A DNA stretch of 5,325 bases from assembly GCA_946410365.1 (NCBI GenBank), contig CAMKAA010000080.1:1-5325 (forward strand), written 5' to 3'. Positions 1-5,325 of this stretch are shown here, in pieces (the first letter of the stretch is position 1; each line of letters begins with the position of its first letter). Under the pieces are notes generated by a model, which was not told where the DNA came from, ran no database searches, and saw only the letters and a list, made by a program, of their open reading frames with translations. The position numbers were made by a program, and so were the translations under genes. The DNA is from an uncultured Lachnospiraceae bacterium. Its GTDB lineage: Bacteria; Bacillota_A; Clostridia; Lachnospirales; Lachnospiraceae.

Positions 1-137
1 AGAAAGAACTGCTCGAACTCAATCCCAACCTGGAGGCCAGTATCCGGCGAAGCGGCGTGACAAGATTCTCCGTATATCTCAACCGCATGATCAACTCAGT
101 GGAAGTCAACGGGAGGCATGTCCTTCTGAGGAAGTGA
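1..137 (+). CDS. 3' end of an unidentified gene, possible winged-helix (OST-HTH/LOTUS-like) C-terminus
   Basis: The reading frame starting at base 3 is open from the window edge to the TGA at 135-137 and gives 44 residues; the gene begins outside the window. The peptide is basic and well composed (KELLELNPNLEASIRR..., then ...SGVTRFSVYLNRM, ending NGRHVLLRK). Its shape suggests two helices, a third helix carrying the RFSxYLNRM segment, and a beta hairpin ending in alternating hydrophobic residues (VEVNGRHVLL). That order is what the winged-helix OST-HTH/LOTUS fold shows at the C-terminus of many bacterial NYN-domain proteins, but this is inference from a short tail. The other two plus frames also run open here for a while, yet this one has the most protein-like composition. 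No clear terminator follows before copy A at 182. I am fairly sure it is coding and unsure what it encodes. Confidence 0.5.
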   Translation, partial: KELLELNPNLEASIRRSGVTRFSVYLNRMINSVEVNGRHVLLRK

Positions 138-181
138 TCCCAGAGTATTTACTCCTTTGGAGGTAACCCATCGCTTGGCAC

Positions 182-403
182 CATGCCCCTTCTGAATTAC
201 GTTGAATTCGCGGGGATTCACACAGATCCTTCTTTCGCTTCGGAGGGAACCGCTCTTCTAAACTCGCTGTCCGCTCTGATGACCGGACAGCTCAAACAGA
301 TAGGCTTTCGGGATGCAGGAGCTGCATCCCTCATTCCCTCCTTCGCTTCATTCAGGATCTGGTTCATCCATCCGCTCATTCAAAGCAATTTAGAAGGGGC
401 ATG
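182..403 (+). repeat. Foldback repeat element, copy A
   Basis: A 222-bp element whose reverse-complement relative is copy B (651-880), roughly 80% identical by eye. It can fold end to end. The terminal stem is 182-198 with 387-403 (17 bp, one G-T pair). Then come TTGAAT 202-207 with ATTCAA 378-383, GCGG 210-213 with CCGC 372-375, GGAT 214-217 with ATCC 366-369, AGATCCT 224-230 with AGGATCT 354-360, and GGAGGGA 242-248 with TCCCTCC 335-341. The apical part carries two hairpins: GCTGTCCG 266-273 with CGGACAGC 284-291, and GGGATGCAG 310-318 with CTGCATCCC 322-330 around the triloop GAG. An 85-codon frame overlapping it (183-440) is not a gene: it lacks a ribosome binding site, and one-base indels relative to copy B break the frame. 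The element could be a MITE-like mobile repeat or the template of a structured RNA. No target-site duplication is visible. I match it to no named family. Confidence 0.85.
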
Positions 404-650
404 CCGCACACGCTCAGGATTTCCATCACACCGAATTTAATACTCCTCTTCAAGTTGCTCATATCCTACTCTATTGAGCATTTTGGAAATGTCTTCCTTC
501 TTCTCCCACTGATATATGTCCGACTTCCTCCGGAGGACTGAAGGGGAACACCATAAAAAAGACCAGGCAGTCCATCTGGAGCCTGGTTTTTGTGTTGTTA
601 TGATGTGAATGGGAGCTGTCCATCCGGCATCAGGATCAGCTTGAGCGATT
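404..650. other. Gene-less spacer between the two foldback copies
   Basis: This 247-bp stretch separates copies A and B and shows no homology between its own halves. It contains the intrinsic terminator at 555-591 and a perfect 12-bp palindrome TCCTCCGGAGGA at 526-537. On the minus strand a frame ending at the TAA at 437-439 reads plausibly for its last 24 residues (QWEKKEDISKMLNRVGYEQL..., ending EEEY). It has no start codon near the GGAGG in the palindrome, and further upstream it merely continues through the terminator and copy B. It may be the tail of a decayed gene or chance. No RNA gene is recognised here. Confidence 0.5.
555..591. terminator. Bidirectional intrinsic terminator
   Basis: The stem ACCAGGC (562-568) pairs with GCCTGGT (581-587). 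It is preceded by six A residues (555-560) and followed by a T run (587-591), so both strands show a GC stem followed by a U tract. Outward A-T pairs (558-560 with 589-591) lengthen the stem, and the loop has a small inner palindrome TCCA-TC-TGGA (571-580). No gene ends close by on either strand. It may serve the partial gene at the left edge, read-through from the minus-strand operon, or a transcript made from the foldback copies. Confidence 0.75.
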
Positions 651-880
651 GTGACATGTCCCTTATTTATTGCTTTGAATGAGCGGCTGGATGAACCTGA
701 TCCTTCCGTAGCGAAGGAGGGAATGAAGGCTGCAATTCTTGCAGCCTGAAAGCACACTTGTCTGAGACGTCCGTTCATCGGAACGGACGTCGAGTTTGGG
801 GATGCGGTTCCCTCCGAAGCGAAGGATAGGATCAGTGTGAATCCCCGCGAATTCAATGTAATAAATAAGGGGCGTGTCAC
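651..880 (-). repeat. Foldback repeat element, copy B (inverted relative to copy A)
   Basis: A 230-bp relative of copy A on the opposite strand. Its ends 651-671 and 860-880 pair over 21 bp with two G-T pairs when read on the plus strand. Inside are TGATCCT 698-704 with AGGATCA 828-834, and GGAGGGA 716-722 with TCCCTCC 809-815. Two hairpins follow: AGGCTGCAA 727-735 with TTGCAGCCT 739-747, and an 11-bp stem GACGTCCGTTC 766-776 with GAACGGACGTC 781-791. The equivalents of both hairpins in copy A have different sequence but the same pairing. Two blocks are identical to copy A: 835-856 (202-223 in A, 22 bp) and 669-686 (372-389 in A, 18 bp). The 153-codon minus-strand frame running through it is an open-frame artefact. 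No target-site duplication flanks it (left GAGCGATT, right ATAAGCGT). Confidence 0.85.
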
Positions 881-930
881 ATAAGCGTAAGCTTTCAATC
901 CTTTTCGCTCAATATGACAGCCCCTTTATT
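860..930 (-). terminator. Probable operon terminator built on the end of copy B
   Basis: Just downstream of the hydrolase stop codon, the minus strand can form a long imperfect hairpin. AATAAAGGGGCTGTCATA (930 to 913) pairs with the region 883 to 860, which reads TATGTGACACGCCCCTTA and then TTTATT. An inner AGCG/CGCT pairing closes the loop further. The descending arm is followed by U-rich sequence, as expected of an intrinsic terminator. The descending arm is the terminal repeat of copy B, and the ascending arm resembles that same terminal repeat inverted. The T tract is interrupted by A residues, so efficiency is uncertain. Confidence 0.5.
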
Positions 931-938
931 CTTCTTGA

Positions 939-1979
939 TCAGGTTTCCAAAGCCCTGCGCTCCACAATTGCGGGATCCACATTCCTCAGGAACATCTCAA
1001 CCTTGGCCCAATATCCCTCGGGATCCTTCACGACGCTCATGACGTGGTCCGCGCCGGGCACCACCATGCACATCTTCTCACAGGCGGCGGCCTCAAACAG
1101 CTTGTACATCATGCTGCAGGGGATGAATTTGTCCGCCTCGCCGTGGATGAACAGCGTAGGTGTGACTGAGCGCTTCACCGCCTCGATGGGCGCCGCGTCA
1201 TTGAGGTCATAGCCGGCCCGCACCTTGCCGATCTGGCGCAGGATGGGCAGCAGGACATCCGAAGAGATCGGAGGTTTCTGCTTGAGCGTGCTGTAGACGT
1301 GGGCGAACTCCTCGATCGCCGTACTGAATCCGGCGTCCTCTATGCAGGCCTTGATGTTGGAGGGAAGCTTCTCTCCCGTCGCCATCATGCACGTTGCCGC
1401 TCCCATGGAAATGCCGTGCAGTATGATCACCGCATCGGGGTCGATCCCGAGGATCCTGTCGATCCAGGTGATGAGATCAAACCTGTCGTGATAGCCGTAT
1501 CCGACATAAGTTCCTTCGCTCTTGCCGTGCCCGCGAAGATCCGGCAGCACAACGTTCATGCCGTACAGATCGTGGTAAACTCTCGCGAACTGGCCCACGC
1601 TCTCAGAGGTGTCCGCATACCCGTGTACGCAGATCGCGTAGCGGTGATCGCCTCCCTCGATGGTCGAGGGGATGAAATTGGCGTGAATGCGGAGGCCGTC
1701 TTCAGCTCTTTCATACCAGTCGCGTCTCTCGGGGTGGGTATTCATCCAGATACGGCCTCTTGTGTAAGGCAATTCATCAGGTTCCCCTTCTCTGCTGGGA
1801 TCATGCTTCACGGGTTTCATCGAAAAGTCGTAAAAATAGTTCGCGATCCCGACCATCGTGCCGGCGCCGGCCCACAGTCCTGTCTCTGACACGAAGCCCA
1901 GCGCCTCGCGCACAGCGGACCTCTTCTTCAGCAATCGTTTCACTTCCTTTTTCGTTATTCTGTCCTGCTTGTTCTTCAT
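939..1979 (-). CDS. Alpha/beta hydrolase (serine hydrolase, YqkD-like)
   Basis: A 346-residue serine hydrolase of the alpha/beta fold, probably an esterase/lipase- or peptidase-like enzyme of unknown substrate. Visible motifs are the oxyanion-side HG (CVHGYADT, His119-Gly120), the segment LPDLRGHGKSEG, the nucleophile elbow HGISMGA with Ser191, the acid Asp283 in HGEADKF, and the catalytic His312 in GADHVMS. The triad is therefore complete and in the usual order. A moderately hydrophobic stretch at residues 26-52 could be a membrane-proximal helix, as in several Firmicutes relatives, but no classic signal peptide is seen. The ATG at 1979 is chosen because GAAGGGA (1995-1989) lies 9 nt upstream. 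An in-frame GTG at 1997 would add six residues with a weaker site. The gene starts 25 bp after the sensor gene stops, so the two are very likely co-transcribed. Family assignment is firm; substrate is unknown. Confidence 0.9.
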   Translation of the reverse strand: MKNKQDRITKKEVKRLLKKRSAVREALGFVSETGLWAGAGTMVGIANYFYDFSMKPVKHDPSREGEPDELPYTRGRIWMNTHPERRDWYERAEDGLRIHANFIPSTIEGGDHRYAICVHGYADTSESVGQFARVYHDLYGMNVVLPDLRGHGKSEGTYVGYGYHDRFDLITWIDRILGIDPDAVIILHGISMGAATCMMATGEKLPSNIKACIEDAGFSTAIEEFAHVYSTLKQKPPISSDVLLPILRQIGKVRAGYDLNDAAPIEAVKRSVTPTLFIHGEADKFIPCSMMYKLFEAAACEKMCMVVPGADHVMSVVKDPEGYWAKVEMFLRNVDPAIVERRALET

Positions 1980-2004
1980 TGCGTAAAGTCCCTTCACCTG
2001 CCTG

Positions 2005-4656
2005 TCACGGCAGCTTCATACAAACCGTCACCATAAACTCCGTGCCCTCGCCTCTGCGGCTTCGGACTCTCACATTTCCGCCCATGATACTGACGATCTC
2101 CCGCGCGATATAAAGCCCTGCGCGGAGCGGGTCATCCTTCTCGTCCTTCATCTCGAACATGCCCTGCATCAGGTCGCTGGCAATACTGCTGCCGTTGTCC
2201 CTGATTGTGAAGTACATATAAGCCCTGTTTCCGGACGCTCTGTCCGCCCTGCAGCCGAGGTTGATAACGCCTCCGCCGGGCGTCTGTTCTATAGCGCTCT
2301 CGAGAAGGCTCACCAGAGCCCTCTGAAGCTTGGCCTTGTCGCCGATTGCCTGATCCGGCATCGAGACGCTCTTTTTCAGTTCCAGTTTTATCCTCTTCTT
2401 GGAGCAGACCGGCTCCTGGAGCACCATCACGTTCTCCAGGCAGTCGTCGATGGAGAAAAGCTCTTCCCTGAGCACTCCGTCATCCGACGCCGCCATTTGC
2501 ACCAGGTCGTCCATAACCGAGCTCTTGGGCGGAACTGTCTGCTCAGGCGCCTTCTCCTGCTGCCGGACAGGCTCTTCCTGCCTGGGAGCGAATCCTCTTC
2601 GGATCGGCTCCGCGCGTCTTACAGGCTCCTGTACTGCGGAAACGGTCTCTTGACGAAGTCCGCTGCTGAAAGGCATGCGGCTCTGCCTGTTGATTGCGCC
2701 CCTTCGGATCACGCTTCCGTCCGAAGCGCCTGAGAGTCCGTCCATCCAGCCGTCTTCGCCGCCTGCTGCTGAAGTCTGTGCCGCAGGTCTCTGCGCTTCG
2801 ATCAGGCTGTCATCAGCGGGTGCTCCCGCACCAGTCACAGGTGCTGTCACGCCAGCCGCAGGAATTGTCGTCCCGGAAGCCGGCTGCGAAATGCCGGCCG
2901 CAGGTGCTGTCACGCCGCTCTTTTGCAGCGAATCCACCATTTCCTGAAGCCTCTTGACCGTGCTGCGCTGCTCTTTCTCCCGCAGCTCGCTGCTGCGCCG
3001 CTGCTGTTCCCGGATCTCCTCGGACTCGCGAAGCGCGTCCATCGTCTTCTTGAGTTCTTCTTCGAGTCTCAGAACTTCTTTCTGTTTGTTCTGCAGTTCC
3101 CTGTCGCAGTCCGCTGTCAGAAGGTCGATGGTCCTCTGCTGTTTGGCCAGCTCCGACTCCTGGGCCCTGCGGTAATTCTCCATCTGCTTCTCGAGCATCT
3201 GCTCTTTGTCCGCATAGGATCTCTTGATCTCCTGCTCCCTGGCATCATACTCAAGGCGCAGTTTCTTCTCCATATCCTCAGCTGACTCCTTCTGGGAATT
3301 CAGTACCTGGTTCATCTTCAGCCTGAAGGACTCGATCTGCTCCTGCGTCTTGGCCTGGGCCTCCTCGATCTCCTTGCGGACAGTCGTACGGGTCTCTTCC
3401 ACCTCAAGTCTGGCCTTCTCCTGAGCCTCGCGGATCTCCACCCGCGCTCTTTCCTGCTGCATTTTCGAAGCCTGCTCAGCCTTGGCGATCTGAAGATCCG
3501 CGGCCTTTTTGACCTCATCCCTGTCCACATAGAAGAGCATGCGCATGCGCTTTCCTGTGTGGTCAGTGCCGCCCAGCAGATAGACGTCCGTCCAGCGCTT
3601 GCTGCCGTCCGCCATTTCCATCTCGAAAATTCCCAGATAAGGGTCCTTAGAGACCATGTCTATGTGGGATTCGGTGAGCCTCTTTCTCGTGATGCTGGTC
3701 ATCTCCAGCCGGTAGAAAGGATCCTTGGCGACTTCCTCTGCAAATCCGGCCATAGTCATGCCGAACTGTTCGGGGAAATGTCTGGTGACATAGACGGGAT
3801 GCCAGTTTCCCGGCTCTCCTGTCAGTACACAGAGGGCCCCCGGTATTTTGCCAAGGATCTCTGAAGCCTGTGTGACGCGCTCCTGCATCTGGGCGTGCAT
3901 CTGGTTGAAGCCCGTTGTCTCCTGGAAAACACAGTAGTATACGGTATTCTCGCCCTCCTGGTAAGCGGGCGCGCCGATCATGCGGTATTGGAACCGGTTT
4001 CCGTCCCGCCTGTAAAATGTCAGATTGACCGCAATATGGCCGCTGGTCCCCTGGATCTCCCTGAGCTTGTCCATGATCTTGTCGCGCTCTTCCTCCGGGA
4101 CCATAAAGAAGGGATCCCCCTCCATCTGCTTCTGGAACTGATCCTCCTTGTAGCGGAGCTTCTTCCAGAAATAATCATTATAAAAGAGCGTCTTGGGACC
4201 CTCTTCCTTCATATATGCAAAGATCAGCACGCCGCAGGGGAGATTCTCGGTAAACTCCCTGATCTGCTCCATTCCCCCCACGCCCTGTTTCTCGGACATG
4301 TGGATAAAGGTGATCTCAAAGTGCTGCCCGCGCTTGCAGATGGCCATGCTGCAGCGAAGATAGACGGCTTTATCCTCCTCCTTGGGCACGAGGTTGATCT
4401 CGTATGCCACCGTCGAAATATCCGCGGCGCTGGGTGAACTCTTGATCGACACGATGTCCACATAGTACCGCTCGGGCCTCGCTGTCATCTCCTCCTGCAG
4501 GAAATCCCTGATCTCCTTGGCGGAGAGAAGATGGTACATCTGCTTGGGCGTGATCCAGACCACATCGTATGCCATGTCCTCCAGGCACAGATCCGGATCC
4601 CGGCTGCTGAAATAACTATTCAAAAAATTTTTTCCAAAATCTATAGGAGTCTGCAT
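2005..4656 (-). CDS. SnoaL-PAS-PAS-coiled-coil protein with degenerate histidine-kinase ATPase domain
   Basis: An 883-residue cytoplasmic sensor-like protein with no membrane segment. By eye, residues 1-125 look like a SnoaL/NTF2-like fold, 126-250 and about 261-378 like two PAS domains, and 383-577 form a long charged coiled coil. Residues 581-710 are an Ala/Pro/Gly then Arg/Gln/Pro-rich linker, 711-765 sit where a dimerisation domain would be, and 766-883 are a HATPase_c domain. The ATPase keeps the G1 box (DNGSSI, Asp820, Gly822) and part of the G2 box (AGLYIAREIV, then GEGTEF). The N-box asparagine is replaced (LLESAIEQTP, Ser787), Arg845 stands at a usual G2 glycine, and no histidine occurs after residue 366. 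It therefore cannot autophosphorylate like a normal histidine kinase; a regulatory pseudokinase is inferred. The frame extends 48 codons upstream, but Met at 4656 fits the start of the first domain and the promoter. The hydrolase follows in the operon. Confidence 0.88.
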   Translation of the reverse strand: MQTPIDFGKNFLNSYFSSRDPDLCLEDMAYDVVWITPKQMYHLLSAKEIRDFLQEEMTARPERYYVDIVSIKSSPSAADISTVAYEINLVPKEEDKAVYLRCSMAICKRGQHFEITFIHMSEKQGVGGMEQIREFTENLPCGVLIFAYMKEEGPKTLFYNDYFWKKLRYKEDQFQKQMEGDPFFMVPEEERDKIMDKLREIQGTSGHIAVNLTFYRRDGNRFQYRMIGAPAYQEGENTVYYCVFQETTGFNQMHAQMQERVTQASEILGKIPGALCVLTGEPGNWHPVYVTRHFPEQFGMTMAGFAEEVAKDPFYRLEMTSITRKRLTESHIDMVSKDPYLGIFEMEMADGSKRWTDVYLLGGTDHTGKRMRMLFYVDRDEVKKAADLQIAKAEQASKMQQERARVEIREAQEKARLEVEETRTTVRKEIEEAQAKTQEQIESFRLKMNQVLNSQKESAEDMEKKLRLEYDAREQEIKRSYADKEQMLEKQMENYRRAQESELAKQQRTIDLLTADCDRELQNKQKEVLRLEEELKKTMDALRESEEIREQQRRSSELREKEQRSTVKRLQEMVDSLQKSGVTAPAAGISQPASGTTIPAAGVTAPVTGAGAPADDSLIEAQRPAAQTSAAGGEDGWMDGLSGASDGSVIRRGAINRQSRMPFSSGLRQETVSAVQEPVRRAEPIRRGFAPRQEEPVRQQEKAPEQTVPPKSSVMDDLVQMAASDDGVLREELFSIDDCLENVMVLQEPVCSKKRIKLELKKSVSMPDQAIGDKAKLQRALVSLLESAIEQTPGGGVINLGCRADRASGNRAYMYFTIRDNGSSIASDLMQGMFEMKDEKDDPLRAGLYIAREIVSIMGGNVRVRSRRGEGTEFMVTVCMKLP
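2838..2916 (-). repeat. Imperfect 63-bp direct repeat in the linker of the sensor gene
   Basis: The 16-bp string CAGGTGCTGTCACGCC (plus strand) occurs exactly at 2838-2853 and again at 2901-2916, 63 bp apart. It encodes the recurring GVTAP at residues 581 and 602 within an Ala/Pro/Gly/Thr-rich segment that also contains IPAAG. The spacing is a multiple of three, so copy-number change would keep the frame. This looks like slippage-driven expansion in a flexible linker. Confidence 0.7.
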
Positions 4657-4662
4657 AAGGAC

Positions 4663-4671
4663 ATTATAGCA
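4663..4671 (-). promoter_or_regulatory. Extended -10 promoter of the sensor-hydrolase operon, predicted leaderless
   Basis: On the minus strand, TGC followed by the perfect -10 hexamer TATAAT (4668-4663) forms an extended -10 element. At 17-bp spacing the -35 position reads ATGCCG, a poor match, which the extended -10 can offset. Only six bases (GTCCTT) separate the hexamer from the ATG at 4656, so initiation would fall on or next to the start codon. No Shine-Dalgarno sequence precedes that ATG, which agrees with a leaderless transcript. The upstream region is rich in T tracts (for example 4692-4697 and 4705-4710), which may act as UP-like sequence. Confidence 0.65.
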
Positions 4672-4786
4672 AACAACATCCTGTTCGGCATAAAAAAGTG
4701 CGTCAAAAAACAGACCTCCCCGCCGATTAAAAAAAGCGGGCAGTTTAAAGGCAAAAATTGGAACTTCTTCCGATTGACGGATTCCC

Positions 4787-4816
4787 TTCTTACAGGTCAA
4801 AATATTACGGTGTAAT
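4787..4816 (+). promoter_or_regulatory. Possible rlmH promoter
   Basis: TTCTTA (4787-4792) and TGTAAT (4811-4816) are separated by 18 bp, and initiation would fall near 4823, about 20 bases ahead of the rlmH ATG. Both hexamers are imperfect. The -10 overlaps a small inverted repeat ATTAC-GGT-GTAAT (4804-4816) that could be an operator half-pair or coincidence. An alternative -35, TTGACG at 4774-4779, has no good -10 at the right distance. Confidence 0.3.
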
Positions 4817-4829
4817 GATCAAAATGTCC

Positions 4830-4838
4830 GGAAAGGGA
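4830..4838 (+). promoter_or_regulatory. Ribosome binding site of rlmH
   Basis: GGAAAGGGA lies five bases upstream of the ATG at 4844. It fixes that start, which also gives the normal N-terminus and length of the family. Confidence 0.75.
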
Positions 4839-4843
4839 ATTCC

Positions 4844-5317
4844 ATGATTCGCATACTCTGTATAGGAAAGATGAAAGACAAGGCGCTCCATATGCTGGAA
4901 GAAGAATACAAAAAGCGCCTGGGGGCTTTTACCAAAATAGAGATCGTCGAAGTCCGCGATGAGCCCAACGAGCGCATAGAGCGCGAAAAGGAGGCTGCCC
5001 TCGCCAAGGAAAAAGAAGGCGAGCGGGCTCTCTCCCAGATAAAGGACGGAGAATTCGTGATCCTTTTAGATCTGCACGGTTCTCATTGGGACAGCGAGAC
5101 ATTTGCTGAGAAACTAGGAAACTGGCAGGCCGCCTCCTCCACCCTCACCTTTGTGATCGCCGGATCCCTCGGTCCCTCTCCGGCCCTCGCCGCCCGGGCC
5201 AACGCGCGCTGGAAGCTTTCCGACCTGACTTTCACTCATCTGATGACGAGGGTCCTCGTGCTGGAACAGATCTACCGGGCTTTCATGATCCTGAACGGAA
5301 GGAAATACCACAAATAA
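4844..5317 (+). CDS. rlmH: 23S rRNA pseudouridine-1915 N3-methyltransferase RlmH
   Basis: A complete 157-residue SPOUT-family enzyme, the usual length for RlmH (about 155-159). Family knowledge: it methylates N3 of pseudouridine 1915 in helix 69 of 23S rRNA using S-adenosylmethionine, acting as a homodimer on assembled ribosomes. Visible marks are the N-terminus MIRILCIGKMK, the LDLHGSHWDSETFAEKLG block (75-92), the SAM-binding trefoil-knot loop FVIAGSLG (103-110), LTFTHLMTRVLVLEQIYRAF (128-147) and the C-terminal YHK (155-157). Two usual residues differ from the common consensus: the first Gly of GGSxG is Ala106, and the Gln of HQ is Leu133. The invariant-looking histidine, arginine and terminal tyrosine are kept, so it should be active. 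It is divergent from the sensor operon, with about 187 bp between start codons. Confidence 0.96.
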   Translation: MIRILCIGKMKDKALHMLEEEYKKRLGAFTKIEIVEVRDEPNERIEREKEAALAKEKEGERALSQIKDGEFVILLDLHGSHWDSETFAEKLGNWQAASSTLTFVIAGSLGPSPALAARANARWKLSDLTFTHLMTRVLVLEQIYRAFMILNGRKYHK

Positions 5318-5325
5318 TACTATAG

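Noticed and set aside
150..163. ACTCCTTTGGAGGT hairpin as terminator of the partial first gene
   Set aside because: The stem is only four to five base pairs and no T tract follows.
183..440. Open frame of 85 codons over copy A as a small protein gene
   Set aside because: No ribosome binding site. The related frame in copy B is broken by one-base indels near 224-240 and 341-361, and the substitutions track base pairing rather than codon position.
182..880. Insertion sequence with A and B as its terminal inverted repeats
   Set aside because: The 247 bp between them encode no transposase, there is no flanking direct repeat, and each copy carries its own terminal inverted repeats.
437..898. Minus-strand open frame of 153 codons as a gene
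   Set aside because: It runs through copy B, a terminator and the spacer, with no ribosome binding site and low-complexity translation. Only its last ~24 residues look at all protein-like.
4718..4740. CCCGC/GCGGG hairpin as a terminator between the divergent genes
   Set aside because: The A/T run lies inside the loop rather than after the stem, and no gene ends here.
4657..4800. N-terminal extension of 48 residues on the sensor protein
   Set aside because: It would be translated from the promoter region, has no ribosome binding site, and the domain fold starts at the Met at 4656.
5290..5325. SCC-type attachment site at the 3' end of rlmH
   Set aside because: The rlmH 3' end is where SCC elements insert in staphylococci, but no repeat or element boundary can be seen before the window ends.

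Overview
The window looks like a piece of a low-to-mid GC Firmicutes chromosome, most likely a Clostridia/Lachnospiraceae-type anaerobe. This is inferred from the Firmicutes-like RlmH, the style of the SnoaL/PAS/coiled-coil signalling protein and the AGGTG/GGA-type ribosome binding sites. It is not proven by any marker gene.

Layout. Positions 1-137 hold the last 44 codons of a plus-strand gene cut by the window edge, possibly a winged-helix (OST-HTH/LOTUS-like) end. Positions 138-938 contain no convincing protein gene. Instead they hold two related foldback elements in opposite orientation, copy A (182-403) and copy B (651-880). Each can fold along its whole length, and the two copies differ by paired compensatory substitutions in several helices. 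Between them, at 404-650, lie a strong bidirectional intrinsic terminator (about 555-591) and no recognisable gene. Positions 939-4656 are a two-gene minus-strand operon. The upstream gene encodes an 883-residue cytoplasmic sensor-like protein: SnoaL/NTF2-like domain, two PAS-like domains, a coiled coil of about 195 residues, an Ala/Pro/Gly-rich linker and a degenerate histidine-kinase ATPase domain. The downstream gene, 25 bp further on, encodes an alpha/beta serine hydrolase with an intact Ser-Asp-His triad. The operon appears to end in a hairpin that uses one end of copy B. Positions 4844-5317 hold rlmH, divergent from the operon and complete.

The most unusual signals are four. The first is the pair of foldback elements with about nine compensatory base-pair changes between copies. 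The second is an extended -10 promoter (TGC-TATAAT) placed so that the sensor-gene transcript should start at or next to its ATG, that is, a leaderless mRNA. The third is a histidine-kinase-like protein with no histidine anywhere in its last 517 residues and no N-box asparagine, so it is probably a pseudokinase or ATP/ligand-binding regulator. The fourth is the apparent reuse of the end of copy B as an operon terminator. The coding genes themselves belong to known families, and no defence system, CRISPR array, tRNA or rRNA is visible.
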